From: Lachnospiraceae bacterium
GTDB taxonomy: Bacteria; Bacillota; Clostridia; Lachnospirales; Lachnospiraceae
Direction: 5' to 3'
Length of the DNA stretch: 64,000 bases
Assembly: GCA_022792535.1 (NCBI GenBank)
Contig: JAAWBG010000049.1
Location: 1 to 64,000 of the forward strand
Shown here: positions 8,477 through 18,132 of the stretch, piece after piece
Numbering within the stretch: the first letter of the stretch is position 1
Layout: every line of letters starts with the position of its first letter
Notes under the pieces: generated by a model
Database searches by the model: none
What the model was told of the DNA's origin: nothing
The model's input: only the letters and a program-made list of their open reading frames with translations
Translations under genes and position numbers: made by a program

Positions 8477-8519
8477 TCTATTTTCCTCCTATCTCATATT
8501 TTTCCTTTACACTGAACAC

Positions 8520-8585
8520 AGAATATCACACTTATCTCTAACCTTTCTCTAAAACACCCAGAATTTTTTAGAGATTATTTAGAGA
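8520..8585 (-). promoter_or_regulatory. Transporter-operon promoter with symmetric operator array
   Basis: On the plus strand TCTCTAA occurs at 8535 and 8546, and its inverse TTTAGAGA at 8567 and 8578; each pair has an 11-bp period and the two pairs face each other. Direct repeats about one helical turn apart are typical sites for OmpR/PhoB-type regulators. Reading leftward, a -10-like TATTCT lies at 8525-8520, and the position of the missing -35 box overlaps the inner edge of the left pair, as expected for an activated promoter. A ribosome binding site AGGAGG precedes the ATG at 8476. Binding by the adjacent response regulator is inferred. Confidence 0.6.
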
Positions 8586-8610
8586 TAAATATGATATGAT
8601 AAATTAAAGT

Positions 8611-8638
8611 GCCAAAGGCGCTTTTGACACCCTAATCA
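8611..8638 (-). repeat. Solo end of the GGATTAGGGTGTC repeat family
   Basis: About 28 bases (GCCAAAGGCGCTTTTGACAC plus CCTAATC) are the reverse complement of the left end of the complete element at 54312-54436. The rest of that element is absent here. The fragment abuts another repeat (8645-8968), so this intergenic region has collected at least two element families. Confidence 0.75.
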
Positions 8639-8644
8639 TATTTA

Positions 8645-8968
8645 GGTAATTGCGAAACTCAATACTTTTCCAAATTTTTTGTACCATTCAAAAAATTTGA
8701 GTATAAATATTTTCTCATACAAAAGGTGAGAAATGCATTCCAGCACCATGGAAGCGCACACAAGAGTATCCCTTGATGCCATGCGGCAAAATAAGGAAAA
8801 GACTCAAAGAACCATAGAAGTTTTTGCTGAATATGGTTCTTTGTATTCAGAGGCTCGCTGGAATGTTCGGTGCATCCAGCATTTCGGCCTTTTGTATGAG
8901 AAAATATGGAAAAGAAAATGTAAGAATTGTACATGAAATTTTGATCATTTAATCGTTTCGCAATTACC
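8645..8968. mobile_element. MITE with GGTAATTGCGAAAC inverted ends, long copy
   Basis: A 324-bp element bounded by perfect 14-bp inverted repeats (8645-8658 and 8955-8968). The arms are nearly self-complementary further in: TTTCTCATACAAAAGG near 8713 pairs with CCTTTTGTATGAGAAA near 8888, and CATTCCAGC pairs with GCTGGAATG. The whole can therefore fold into one long hairpin. A shorter relative (155 bp) is at 40971-41125. No transposase is encoded. The right end lies 33 bp before the start codon of the response-regulator gene, so that gene's promoter must lie within or beyond the element. Confidence 0.85.
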
Positions 8969-9001
8969 AAATTACTATCATTATGAGAGGAAGTACCCAT
9001 T

Positions 9002-9682
9002 ATGCGAATATTGATCATAGAAGACGACAGATCCCTGGCCCAAACCCTTCAATTTCAACTGGAACGCAATCATTTTGAGACAGATGTATGCTATGATGGA
9101 GCAGAGGGTCTTCATTTTATCGAACAGCAGTCCCACGATCTGATCTTGCTGGACCGGATGCTTCCAGTTCTAGATGGTATCTCTGTATTAAAAATCACAC
9201 GTGAAAAAAACATTTCCACACCTGTGATCTTTGTCACAGCTCTGGGGGCCCTAAATGAAAAGGTCACAGGCTTGGACTGCGGCGCAGATGATTATCTGGT
9301 AAAACCTTTTGACTTTGAAGAACTCCTGGCCCGGATCCGCTGTATTTTAAGGCGCCCTTCCAAATGGGAAGGCGGCAAACCGCTGGAATTGGGAGATCTC
9401 TCCTATGATATCGAACAGAAAAAGCTCTACTGCGGCGATCTCTCCTGCTCTCTTTCCGCCAGGGAGGGAGCCCTGATGGAATTTTTTCTGCGCAACCCCA
9501 AACAAACGATTCCCAGAATTTCCCTGTTGTCTAAAGTCTGGGGGCCAGATGCAGAGGTAGAGGAAGGAAATCTGGATAACTATATTTATTTCCTGCGCCG
9601 TCGCCTAAAAAGTCTGGAAAGTTCTATCCAGTTAAAAACAATACGCGGTATCGGCTATCAATTGGAGGTTCCCCATGTTTAA
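9002..9682 (+). CDS. OmpR/PhoB-family response regulator
   Basis: A 226-residue DNA-binding regulator. The receiver domain (1-115) has the acidic pair Asp8/Asp9, phospho-acceptor Asp51 (LLDRMLP) and conserved Lys in DDYLVKPFDF. The C-terminal winged helix (about 127-222) ends with the RRRLKSL-TIRGIGYQL pattern. It overlaps the histidine kinase gene by 8 bp. GAGAGGAAG lies upstream of the ATG. The divergent transporter operon, whose promoter holds OmpR-like repeats, is the likely target. Confidence 0.95.
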   Translation: MRILIIEDDRSLAQTLQFQLERNHFETDVCYDGAEGLHFIEQQSHDLILLDRMLPVLDGISVLKITREKNISTPVIFVTALGALNEKVTGLDCGADDYLVKPFDFEELLARIRCILRRPSKWEGGKPLELGDLSYDIEQKKLYCGDLSCSLSAREGALMEFFLRNPKQTIPRISLLSKVWGPDAEVEEGNLDNYIYFLRRRLKSLESSIQLKTIRGIGYQLEVPHV

Positions 9683-10964
9683 AAAGCTTCACATTCAGCT
9701 CACCTTTTTCTGCACCTTAGTCAGCGGCGTTATTCTCGTGTTTATGTCCCTGATCTGTCTTTTTTTCTCAGAGACAGAAGCAAATGAAAGCCATTTTTCT
9801 GATTTTCAGATTAACATCAACATGCTGGTCAATCACCTGGAAAATGAATCTGTTCTCTCTCACAACTGGCTTTCCCAATTCCACGCAGATACACATTTTG
9901 AAATGAATATTCGGGACAATGGCTCCAGCCTTATTTTTGAAACTCTCTCCCCCTTATCTCTGGAACATGAAATTTTTGAAGAAGTACGTCAAAAAGCGCA
10001 AACCGACTATGGAATCTTGGAGGAAGCCATCACCTCTAACTCTGTACTTTCTATTCACAATGAATTTCATCTGACTTATCAGGGTCAGGATTACTATGCC
10101 GCCATTGCCCTGATTCCCAAAAACAATAGCGTCATCAATGCTGCTGTCCTGTATCCCTCCTCCTATCTGGACCAAAACATCCGTTTTCAGCGTTTTCTTT
10201 TTATGGGCGCAGATATATTAGGAATTGCTCTTCTTGCCGTTTTTTTCTGGTTTTTTACCTGGCGCATGATACAGCCCTTACTCTTAAGCCGTCAGAAGCA
10301 GGCAGAATTTATTGCAGCCGCCTCCCATGAACTGCGCTCCCCTCTGGCCGTTATGCTCTCCAGCCTGTCTGCCATGAAACATGCTTCCCCAGAGGAAACC
10401 GCACATTTTTCTGAGACGATAGAAACCGAGGGCAAACGCATGAGCCGTCTGATTGAGGACATGCTTACGCTTTCTCACACAGACAGTTCTCATTTCGCTA
10501 TTCAAAAAACGAAAGTGGAGCTGGATACTCTGCTGCTGTCCACTTACGAAAAATTTGAACCGCTGGCCCTAAAAAAATCCATCTCCTTTGGTATCACCCT
10601 GCCGGAAGAGGGAATCCCGCCCTGCCTCTGCGATAAAGAGCGGATCGAACAAGTACTTTCCATTCTGATGGACAATGCTCTCAGCTACACACCCTCTCAT
10701 GGAAAAATTTCTCTTTCCCTGAAAATATCATCTGACAGGTTTACCTTCCGTGTGACAGACAATGGGCCCGGCATTCCAGATTCCGAAAAAGAATCTATAT
10801 TTGACCGCTTTTACCGGTGCGATAAATCCCACAAAGACAAATCTCACTTTGGACTGGGACTTTGTATCGCCCAGGAAATCATTCACATTCACAAGGGAAA
10901 ACTCTATGTGGAAGACGCCCCTGAAGGCGGCGCGTCCTTTGTCGTTGTGCTGCCCCGCCTTTGA
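9675..10964 (+). CDS. Sensor histidine kinase
   Basis: A 429-residue membrane sensor. Transmembrane helices at about 11-31 and 175-196 flank an extracytoplasmic domain of about 140 residues. The HisKA box FIAAASHELRSPLAVMLSSL carries the phospho-acceptor His218. The HATPase domain has the N box (DNALSYTPSHG), G1 (VTDNGPGIPDSEK), F box (IFDRFYR) and G2 (FGLGLCIAQEII). It is the partner of the overlapping response regulator. The extracellular sensing domain is not one I recognise. No clear terminator follows. Confidence 0.95.
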   Translation: MFKKLHIQLTFFCTLVSGVILVFMSLICLFFSETEANESHFSDFQININMLVNHLENESVLSHNWLSQFHADTHFEMNIRDNGSSLIFETLSPLSLEHEIFEEVRQKAQTDYGILEEAITSNSVLSIHNEFHLTYQGQDYYAAIALIPKNNSVINAAVLYPSSYLDQNIRFQRFLFMGADILGIALLAVFFWFFTWRMIQPLLLSRQKQAEFIAAASHELRSPLAVMLSSLSAMKHASPEETAHFSETIETEGKRMSRLIEDMLTLSHTDSSHFAIQKTKVELDTLLLSTYEKFEPLALKKSISFGITLPEEGIPPCLCDKERIEQVLSILMDNALSYTPSHGKISLSLKISSDRFTFRVTDNGPGIPDSEKESIFDRFYRCDKSHKDKSHFGLGLCIAQEIIHIHKGKLYVEDAPEGGASFVVVLPRL

Positions 10965-11063
10965 AAATAGTTAAAAATAACTTGAATGTCGAAACAAATC
11001 TCAATATTTTGGAATAAAAAGTATTTTGTCAGGTAATTTTTATAGTAAAATTGCAATGATTTA

Positions 11064-11092
11064 TTTACAAAAACACCATAATCCTGTACAAT
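11064..11092 (+). promoter_or_regulatory. Sigma-A-type promoter of the glgCD operon
   Basis: TTTACA (11064-11069), a 17-bp spacer and TACAAT (11087-11092). This would give a leader of about 100 nt before the glgC start codon at 11198, whose ribosome binding site is AAAGGAGAG. The 230-bp intergenic stretch otherwise shows only AT-rich sequence. Confidence 0.7.
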
Positions 11093-11197
11093 AGTAACAA
11101 TTGGAAGTGGAGGTATTTCATACCAAAACTGAAAATGTAACAATTACAGGATAAAGTTGTTTTTGATACTGCATCCTACAAGTAAAGGAGAGAAAAA

Positions 11198-12403
11198 ATG
11201 GGTAAAGAAATGATTGCTATGCTTCTTGCCGGTGGACAAGGGTCCCGTCTCTATGCGTTGACTCAGAAACTGGCAAAACCCGCAGTTCCTTTTGGCGGGA
11301 AATACCGTATTATTGACTTTCCACTGTCAAACTGCGTGAACTCAGGAATTGATACAGTGGGAATTTTAACACAGTATCAGCCATTGGTTTTAAATGAATA
11401 TATTGGAAATGGGCAGCCCTGGGATCTGGACCGTCTCTACGGAGGCGTTCATGTACTTCCCCCTTATCAGCAGGCCTCTGGTTCTGACTGGTACAAGGGA
11501 ACAGCAAACGCTATTTATCAGAATCTTTCGTTTATTGAGCGCTATGATCCGGAATATGTAATTATTCTTTCCGGAGACCAGATCTGTAAGCAGGACTACA
11601 GCGATTTCCTTCGTTTCCACAAGGAAAAAGGCGCAGAATTTTCCGTAGCCGTTATGGAAGTGCCCTGGGAGGAAGCTTCCAGATTCGGATTGATGGTGGC
11701 GGATGAGAACGACAAGATTACAGAATTCCAGGAAAAACCAAAAGATCCTAAATCAAATCTGGCGTCCATGGGTATTTATATCTTCAATTGGGACATCTTA
11801 AGAAAGTATCTGATCGAAGACGAAGAAGACCCCGCCTCCGAAAACGACTTTGGAAATAACATTATTCCAAATCTTTTAAAAGACGGACGAAAAATGTACG
11901 CATATCACTTTAGCGGCTACTGGAAAGATGTGGGAACTATCTCTTCTCTCTGGGAAGCTAACATGGAGGTATTGGACCCGGAAAACAGCGGAATTAATCT
12001 GTATGACGAAAAATGGAAGATCTACAGCCGTAACAGCGGTATGACCGGACATAAGATCAACGCAGGCGCAAAAGTGGAGAACTCTATGATTACAGACGGA
12101 TGCAACATATCTGGAAGTATCAAACATTCCATCCTCTTTGCCGGTGTGAAAGTGGAAGAAGGCGCAGAAGTAGAAGACGCCGTTGTCATGGGCAATACCA
12201 TCATCAAGGCAGGGGCAAAAGTAAAACACTGTATTATAGCAGAAAATGTAATCGTAGGACAGAACGCCGTGGTAGGACAGATGCCGGAAGGCGAAGAAGC
12301 AGGGGTTGCGACTGTTGGACCTGGCGTCTATATTGGAGACGATGCAGTGATCGGACCAAATGCCATGGTCAGTGATAATGTAAAGGATGGTGACAAACAA
12401 TGA
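11198..12403 (+). CDS. glgC: Glucose-1-phosphate adenylyltransferase, GlgC
   Basis: Makes ADP-glucose from ATP and glucose-1-phosphate, the first committed step of glycogen synthesis (EC 2.7.7.27). The 401 residues start with [20 protein letters not shown], the nucleotide-binding GGxGxRL loop, followed by [20 protein letters not shown], typical of the family. The sugar-binding EKP ([19 protein letters not shown]) is present, and a C-terminal left-handed beta-helix of hexapeptide repeats follows (about 290-400). The end overlaps glgD by 4 bp. GlgC and GlgD commonly form a mixed complex in Firmicutes, with GlgC catalytic. Confidence 0.97.
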   Translation: MGKEMIAMLLAGGQGSRLYALTQKLAKPAVPFGGKYRIIDFPLSNCVNSGIDTVGILTQYQPLVLNEYIGNGQPWDLDRLYGGVHVLPPYQQASGSDWYKGTANAIYQNLSFIERYDPEYVIILSGDQICKQDYSDFLRFHKEKGAEFSVAVMEVPWEEASRFGLMVADENDKITEFQEKPKDPKSNLASMGIYIFNWDILRKYLIEDEEDPASENDFGNNIIPNLLKDGRKMYAYHFSGYWKDVGTISSLWEANMEVLDPENSGINLYDEKWKIYSRNSGMTGHKINAGAKVENSMITDGCNISGSIKHSILFAGVKVEEGAEVEDAVVMGNTIIKAGAKVKHCIIAENVIVGQNAVVGQMPEGEEAGVATVGPGVYIGDDAVIGPNAMVSDNVKDGDKQ

Positions 12404-13545
12404 TGAATAGTAATAACACCAACGCATTAGGTATTATTTTTCCAAATGCTTATGATGAACTTGTACCGGAACTGACCAGCGAACGATTGATGGCATCCAT
12501 TCCCTTTGCAGGTCGTTATCGTATGATTGATTTTGTGCTTTCCAGTATGGCCAACTGCGGAATTGACAACATTACCGTATTAGTCCGTGAAAATTACTTT
12601 TCCCTGCTGGATCATCTGGGTTCCGGACGTGAATGGGACTTATCCCGAAAAAACGGCGGTCTGAATATTTTCCCGCCTTTCGCTCAGAAAAATATGGGCG
12701 TCTATACAGGAAGAGTCGGTATGCTTGCCAGCATTATGGGCTTTTTGAGATCTCAAAAAGAAAAATATGTGATCATGTCAGATACCAATATCGCTTTTAA
12801 CTTCGACTTCCAAAAATTACTGGACACCCATATTGCCAGTGAAGCGGACGTCACTATCGCCTACACAAAAGAAGAACTGCCTGCAAGTTTTATGAAGGCG
12901 GAAGAATTAAATAAAGGAAAATACTTCACACTGGACCTGGAAGGAGATCGTGTCAAGAAGATACATATCAACTCCCAGGAAAAAGGCCTTCAGAATTTCT
13001 CCATGAATATCTATGTATTTGAACGAGAACACCTGATCAAATTGATCAATGAAGCTTTTATGGGCGGAAGCGTGTATTTAGAGCGGGATATTTTAATTCC
13101 TCAGCTGGATACTCTGCGCATTCACGCTTATGAATACAAAGAGTATGCAGCCCGTATCGGCAGCCTGAAAGGATATTTTGATCAGAATATGCGTCTTTTA
13201 GACAATGATAACCTGGACGCATTATTTGGCAAAAGTTCTATTTACACAAAGATCCGTGACGATAACCCTACACGATATGTCAATGGCGCTTCCGCAAAAA
13301 ATGTTATGGTAGCTGACGGTTGTGTGATTGAAGGGGAAATCGAAAACTGTATTTTGTTCCGAGGCGTTAAGATCGGCAAAGGAGCAAAGGTAAAAAATGC
13401 TATTTTGATGCAGGATACAGTGATCAAAGAGGGGGTCAATGCAGAATATGTGATCACCGATAAAAAAGTAACAATTTCTCAGAACAAGGAATTAAAAGGC
13501 ACAGATACCTTCCCTGTATTTGTGGCAAAGAAACAGGTTGTATAA
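12400..13545 (+). CDS. glgD: GlgD subunit of ADP-glucose pyrophosphorylase
   Basis: A 381-residue GlgC paralogue. It keeps the fold ([22 protein letters not shown] and C-terminal hexapeptide repeats) but lacks the GGQGSRL nucleotide loop at its start. This is the known hallmark of GlgD, a regulatory or activating subunit with little activity of its own. The start overlaps the glgC stop (ATGA). Two adjacent ATGs at 12400 and 12403 are both possible. Confidence 0.95.
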   Translation: MMNSNNTNALGIIFPNAYDELVPELTSERLMASIPFAGRYRMIDFVLSSMANCGIDNITVLVRENYFSLLDHLGSGREWDLSRKNGGLNIFPPFAQKNMGVYTGRVGMLASIMGFLRSQKEKYVIMSDTNIAFNFDFQKLLDTHIASEADVTIAYTKEELPASFMKAEELNKGKYFTLDLEGDRVKKIHINSQEKGLQNFSMNIYVFEREHLIKLINEAFMGGSVYLERDILIPQLDTLRIHAYEYKEYAARIGSLKGYFDQNMRLLDNDNLDALFGKSSIYTKIRDDNPTRYVNGASAKNVMVADGCVIEGEIENCILFRGVKIGKGAKVKNAILMQDTVIKEGVNAEYVITDKKVTISQNKELKGTDTFPVFVAKKQVV

Positions 13546-13546
13546 A

Positions 13547-16492
13547 ATGTATCAGGAATCTTCCGCCGGAAAAGGAGTAATGCCAGCCCGAAGCAGCAGC
13601 TACGGGCTGACCCGGCTGATCAATCAATACAGAGAACGAGAACGCCTGGCATACAGCCAGATGGAGCTTCTGGGAACCATTGACCTGGTTCCCCAAGTCT
13701 CCATTTCCTATGATCAGATCTATGTAGACTTTCAGATCGGAGCAAAAAAGAAATATGTTCTGAAAAATGTGGATCGTTTTGCAGACGCTGTGAAAAGGCA
13801 GGAATTCATAACCTATGGAAAAGAACTGGAGTTTTACCATACCCTAGAAGCCTTTACGGAACGCGGCAGAAAAGTGGCAGAATTTCTGATCCTGGAAACA
13901 GAAAACAGGAATCAGAACCAACCATCCAGATATTATAGTAAAAAAGAAACTCGTTACGTCACAATTCATACTGGAAATATGGATGAGTTTTTCCGGGCAG
14001 TGGAGACAGAAGAATTTTCCCTGGAAATGAATCGCCATGCCAGAGAAATGTGGCGTATTTCAGACGAATCCTATCAACCCTTTTTGACTATTCACGGCCA
14101 GAAAGAAGGCGTCCTCCTAGAAACGGAAAAATTATTTTATACTTATGGAGGAACCTGCGCCTATCTGTGGCGAGAGGGTATCATCTATCGAACTCCCATG
14201 GATCATGCCCGCCAGATCAGACCTTTTTGGGAATATTTAAGTGATCATCGGTACGAAGAATTTTTTGTATCCAATGGAGAGCTTCCTGCTTTTTGCCGGG
14301 AGCTTTTGCCTGTGCTGGAACAATACTATATGGTACAGAAACAGCAGTTTCAGGAGGAATGGTATCTGCCGCCGAAACCAGAATTCGAAATTTATCTGGA
14401 CGCACCTGACAAACAGACTGTCACCTGTGAGATATTTGTATGTTATGGAGCACAGCGATACAATATTTTTCACAAACCCCGTATGATTGAAAACCGGGAC
14501 GAATTGTCAGAGTTAAAGCGGCGGGAACAGATACGCCGCTGGTTTCAGAATATGGATGTAGAGAAAAAACACATGATCTTGTCTGGCGACGACGAAAAAC
14601 TCTACCGCCTTTTGACAGAAGGCATAGAGGCGCTGTCCCGTCTTGGAGATATTTTTGTCAGCGACGCCTTAAAATCTATCCAGGTAAATCCAGCCCCTGC
14701 TCTTTCTGTAGGCGTATCACTAAAAGGCGAATTGCTGGAATTAACTTTGGACAGCCCAGAGATGTCTCTTTCAGAGCTGGTAGAAATTCTTTCTTCTTAT
14801 CAGAGAAAACGAAAATTTTTCCGACTGAAAAACGGAGATTTTTTAAGTATGGAAGAAAATGGCCTGACTGTTCTTTCCCGGATTCAAAATGGCTTGTCTG
14901 TCTCTGCCAGCCAGTGGGAGCAGGGAAGTATTTCGCTCCCCAAATACCGAGCCCTGTATCTGGACAAAGAATTAAAAGACCAGAAGCAGTTCCACGTAGT
15001 GAAAAACCGGGATTTCAAATCACTGGTGCGAAATATGAAAACCGTGGAGGACAATGATTTTGAAGTGCCAAAATCTCTGGAAAAAATTCTGCGGGAATAC
15101 CAGCGACAGGGATTTTTGTGGTTGAAGACTTTATGCTCCAATGGATTCGGAGGAATTCTGGCGGATGATATGGGACTAGGGAAAACCTTGCAGATCATTG
15201 CCTTTCTGCTCTCAGAATATGAAGAAAACTTCTCGCGGACAGATCAGGCCCAAAATTTTGCACTGATCATCTGTCCTGCCTCATTGATTTATAACTGGAA
15301 AAATGAAATGGAACGCTTTGCTCCCAGGCTTCAGACTACCATAATCACTGGAACTGCTTTTGAACGGGAAACTTTGATCCATTCTGCAAAAAAATCAGAG
15401 GTCCTCATTACCTCCTATGATCTGCTGAAACGGGACGAAGTCTTCTATCAGAGTCATTCTTTTCAATATGAGATCATTGACGAAGCTCAGTATATCAAGA
15501 ATCACAATACAAAATCTGCCCAGGCAGTGAAAAATATCCAGGCAGGATTTAAGGTGGCTTTGACTGGAACTCCCATTGAAAACCGTCTCAGCGAACTATG
15601 GAGTATTTTTGACTATCTTATGCCAGGATTTTTATATTCTTACCAGCGGTTTCGAGAAGAAATCGAGATCCCTCTGGTGGTAAACCAGGAGGAAAATGCG
15701 GCGGACTGTCTTCGCAGCATGATCCGTCCCTTTGTACTGCGCCGGCTGAAAATAGACGTATTAAAAGAACTTCCCGCCAAAATAGAAAAATCCTTATTTG
15801 CCCAGATGGAAGAGGAACAGGACAAGCTCTACATGGCTCACCTGCAGCGTATCAAATTAATGCTGGATCACCAGACCGAGACAGAATTCGCTTCCCAGAA
15901 AATACAAATTTTAGCAGAACTTACCAAACTGCGCCAGCTCTGCTGCCATCCTTCGCTGATTTATGAGGATTATCAAGGGGAATCCGCCAAACTTCTAATG
16001 TGTATGGACCTGATCAAAAATGCTCTGGAAGGCGGGCATCGGATCCTTTTATTTTCCCAATTTACAACAATGCTGTCTCTCATACAGGAACAGATGCAGC
16101 AAGAAGGAATCCCCTATCTGAGTCTGACCGGAGGCACCAGCAAGGAACGCCGTGCGGCATTGGTAAACCGTTTTCAGCAAGGAGAAGTACCTGTATTTTG
16201 TATCTCGCTGAAAGCCGGAGGTACAGGATTGAATCTGACAGCGGCAGATATTGTGATCCATTACGATCCCTGGTGGAATGTCGCCCTTCAAAATCAGGCT
16301 GCAGACCGGGCCCATCGAATCGGTCAAAAGCGCCCCGTAACCGTATACAAGCTAATCACCCAGAATACCATTGAAGAAAATATTTTAAGGTTACAGAAAA
16401 GAAAACGAGAACTGGCGGAACAGCTTCTGAAAACAGAAGGATTTGAGAGTGTCAAGCTGACCAGAGAAGAACTCATGCAGCTTTTAGGATAA
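13547..16492 (+). CDS. SNF2-family DEAD/DEAH-like ATPase
   Basis: A 981-residue (from the ATG at 13547) Swi2/Snf2 ATPase predicted to translocate on double-stranded DNA. The N-terminal half matches the SNF2-associated region of bacterial members. The ATPase half has motif I GGILADDMGLGKTLQI (about 540-555), II DEAQYIKNHN, III LTGTPIENRLSELWSIFDYL, and V/VI SLKAGGTGLNLTAADIVIHY...DRAHRIGQ. Many relatives begin with a SWIM zinc finger; none is visible here, so this is a short form. It starts 1 bp after the glgD stop and has no good ribosome binding site, implying translational coupling to glgD. Confidence 0.9.
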   Translation: MYQESSAGKGVMPARSSSYGLTRLINQYRERERLAYSQMELLGTIDLVPQVSISYDQIYVDFQIGAKKKYVLKNVDRFADAVKRQEFITYGKELEFYHTLEAFTERGRKVAEFLILETENRNQNQPSRYYSKKETRYVTIHTGNMDEFFRAVETEEFSLEMNRHAREMWRISDESYQPFLTIHGQKEGVLLETEKLFYTYGGTCAYLWREGIIYRTPMDHARQIRPFWEYLSDHRYEEFFVSNGELPAFCRELLPVLEQYYMVQKQQFQEEWYLPPKPEFEIYLDAPDKQTVTCEIFVCYGAQRYNIFHKPRMIENRDELSELKRREQIRRWFQNMDVEKKHMILSGDDEKLYRLLTEGIEALSRLGDIFVSDALKSIQVNPAPALSVGVSLKGELLELTLDSPEMSLSELVEILSSYQRKRKFFRLKNGDFLSMEENGLTVLSRIQNGLSVSASQWEQGSISLPKYRALYLDKELKDQKQFHVVKNRDFKSLVRNMKTVEDNDFEVPKSLEKILREYQRQGFLWLKTLCSNGFGGILADDMGLGKTLQIIAFLLSEYEENFSRTDQAQNFALIICPASLIYNWKNEMERFAPRLQTTIITGTAFERETLIHSAKKSEVLITSYDLLKRDEVFYQSHSFQYEIIDEAQYIKNHNTKSAQAVKNIQAGFKVALTGTPIENRLSELWSIFDYLMPGFLYSYQRFREEIEIPLVVNQEENAADCLRSMIRPFVLRRLKIDVLKELPAKIEKSLFAQMEEEQDKLYMAHLQRIKLMLDHQTETEFASQKIQILAELTKLRQLCCHPSLIYEDYQGESAKLLMCMDLIKNALEGGHRILLFSQFTTMLSLIQEQMQQEGIPYLSLTGGTSKERRAALVNRFQQGEVPVFCISLKAGGTGLNLTAADIVIHYDPWWNVALQNQAADRAHRIGQKRPVTVYKLITQNTIEENILRLQKRKRELAEQLLKTEGFESVKLTREELMQLLG

Positions 16493-16516
16493 AGCAGGAG
16501 AGACAGGAGAAACAGT

Positions 16517-17119
16517 ATGGAACTATTATATGGAACTTCCAATAAAGGAAAACTTCTGCTGATGAAACGAATCTTAAAACCTCTGGGAATCAAGTTAAAG
16601 GGATTAGAGGATATGACAGGCCCTATTCCAAAAGTGGAAGAAACTGGCAATTCACTGTTGGAAAACGCCAGATTAAAAGCAGACATGTATTTCAATGCCT
16701 TTCATATGCCGGTATTTTCCTGCGACAGCGGACTGTATCTGGAAGGGTTCCCAAAAGAATTACAGCCTGGTATCCATGTGAGAAGAATTCCCGGCAGAGA
16801 TCATACCGACGAGGGACTGACAGCTTACTACAGCGGATTAGCCCGGCAATTCGGAGATCTGAAGGCACAGTACCGGAATGCCGTATGTTTCTACAAAAGC
16901 AAATCAGAGATTTACGAATGTGAAGATCCCAGTCTCTGGGGAAAACCTTTTCTCCTTACCTCTCAGCCTCACCCCAGAAGCCAGCCAGGCTTTCCCTTGG
17001 ACCGGATTTCCATTCAGATCTCCAGCAGGAAATACTATTACGATCTGCCCGAAAACGCCCAGGACGAGGTGGCCGGAATGGAAGAATTAGGAAAATTTTT
17101 GATAAAAGCAGGATTTTGA
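16517..17119 (+). CDS. RdgB/HAM1-family nucleoside triphosphate pyrophosphatase
   Basis: A 200-residue protein. The N-terminal LLYGTSNKGKLLLMKRIL matches the family start (S/TxNxxK), and FSCDSGLYLEGFP carries the DSGL motif around the catalytic Asp. The family removes non-canonical purine nucleotides (ITP, XTP) from the pool. The middle and C-terminal parts diverge from standard RdgB: the usual GPGwG-like segment is not evident. It may therefore be a paralogue with another substrate. AGGAG lies upstream of the ATG, 24 bp after the SNF2 gene, so it may be the last gene of the glgCD transcript. Confidence 0.8.
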   Translation: MELLYGTSNKGKLLLMKRILKPLGIKLKGLEDMTGPIPKVEETGNSLLENARLKADMYFNAFHMPVFSCDSGLYLEGFPKELQPGIHVRRIPGRDHTDEGLTAYYSGLARQFGDLKAQYRNAVCFYKSKSEIYECEDPSLWGKPFLLTSQPHPRSQPGFPLDRISIQISSRKYYYDLPENAQDEVAGMEELGKFLIKAGF

Positions 17120-17164
17120 TAAAACACCTACAGACAATGATCAAAAGACAGAAAGGAGCACCCC

Positions 17165-18130
17165 ATGCCTGGTTTTACCACACATTATCTATTTGGCGCT
17201 GACACTTATAAAAAACTGGAGAAAAGTCCTCTGAAAAACGCCATACAAAAGCAGCATAATGCCTACAGCCTGGGGCTGCAGGGACCTGATCTGTTTTTTT
17301 ATTTTCTCCCTTCCTATATCATCCACAAAAATAATATCGGTTCTGTAGCCCATACGGAAAAAACCGGAGTTTTTCTGCATTATCTGCTGAACAGCCGAAA
17401 ACTATTTTCAGACCCCTTGGAAAAACAGATTGCCGAGGCTTATATCGCAGGCTTCTTAGGACATTATACCTTGGATACCCGCTGCCATCCTTACGTTTAC
17501 TGGAAAACAGAGTATCAGAAAAAGGACAATCGTTACTATGGAATTCATATGAGCCTGGAAACAGACATTGACGCTGAGCTGTTACAGTTCTACAAGCATT
17601 GTCCGCCTTCTTCTTTTCACCCGGAGGCTTCCATTCGATTAAGCAAAAAGCAGCTCCACACCATTGCCCTTATCTTACACTATGTATATGCCAAGACTTA
17701 TCCAGAACTAAATATTCACTACCTCTCCATCTATGCTTCTGTCCGTTCCATTCAATTGGGAATAAAGTTTCTCCAGGACCCTGCCGGCAAAAAAAAGAGA
17801 ATCATTGGAAGACTAGAGCAGCTATTTCTTGGTTACACTCTATTTTCTTCCATGATTCCCAGTGATACTTTGACGATCCACATAGACCCTCTGAATATTC
17901 TGCGCCGCTCCTGGAAAAACCCCTGGGATACTTCTATCACTTCCAACGATTCCTTTTTAGATTTGATAGAGCAGGCCCAAAAAGATTATTTCACTCTCCT
18001 GGCAGATCTGAACCAGCTGTTCACTGCTGCTCCCAGTTCAAAAGCAGAACATACCTGTAGGAAAAAACTATTAAAGGCGTTGGGAAACAACTCCTACCAC
18101 AGCGGACTAGACGCGGGGATTCCCAGTTAG
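17165..18130 (+). CDS. Zinc-dependent phospholipase C-like protein
   Basis: A 321-residue protein resembling the zinc-dependent phospholipase C family of Firmicutes. Metal-binding candidates are visible in FTTHYLFGADTYK at the N-terminus, LGLQGPDLFFYF and FLGHYTLDTRCHPYVYW (His/Asp/His). It has no signal peptide, so it would act in the cytosol or on an internal substrate. AGAAAGGAG precedes the ATG. It ends 2 bp before the stop of the convergent dehydrogenase gene. Actual activity is unproven for this subgroup. Confidence 0.75.
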   Translation: MPGFTTHYLFGADTYKKLEKSPLKNAIQKQHNAYSLGLQGPDLFFYFLPSYIIHKNNIGSVAHTEKTGVFLHYLLNSRKLFSDPLEKQIAEAYIAGFLGHYTLDTRCHPYVYWKTEYQKKDNRYYGIHMSLETDIDAELLQFYKHCPPSSFHPEASIRLSKKQLHTIALILHYVYAKTYPELNIHYLSIYASVRSIQLGIKFLQDPAGKKKRIIGRLEQLFLGYTLFSSMIPSDTLTIHIDPLNILRRSWKNPWDTSITSNDSFLDLIEQAQKDYFTLLADLNQLFTAAPSSKAEHTCRKKLLKALGNNSYHSGLDAGIPS

Positions 18131-18132
18131 AT

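Noticed and set aside
8733-8936. 67-codon ORF inside the long MITE
   Set aside because: It lies wholly within a self-complementary repeat, has no ribosome binding site and its sequence follows the foldback structure; the short copy of the element lacks it.
11876-12427. 183-codon minus-strand ORF across the glgC end
   Set aside because: Antisense to the well-supported GlgC beta-helix; His/Cys/Phe-rich shadow composition.
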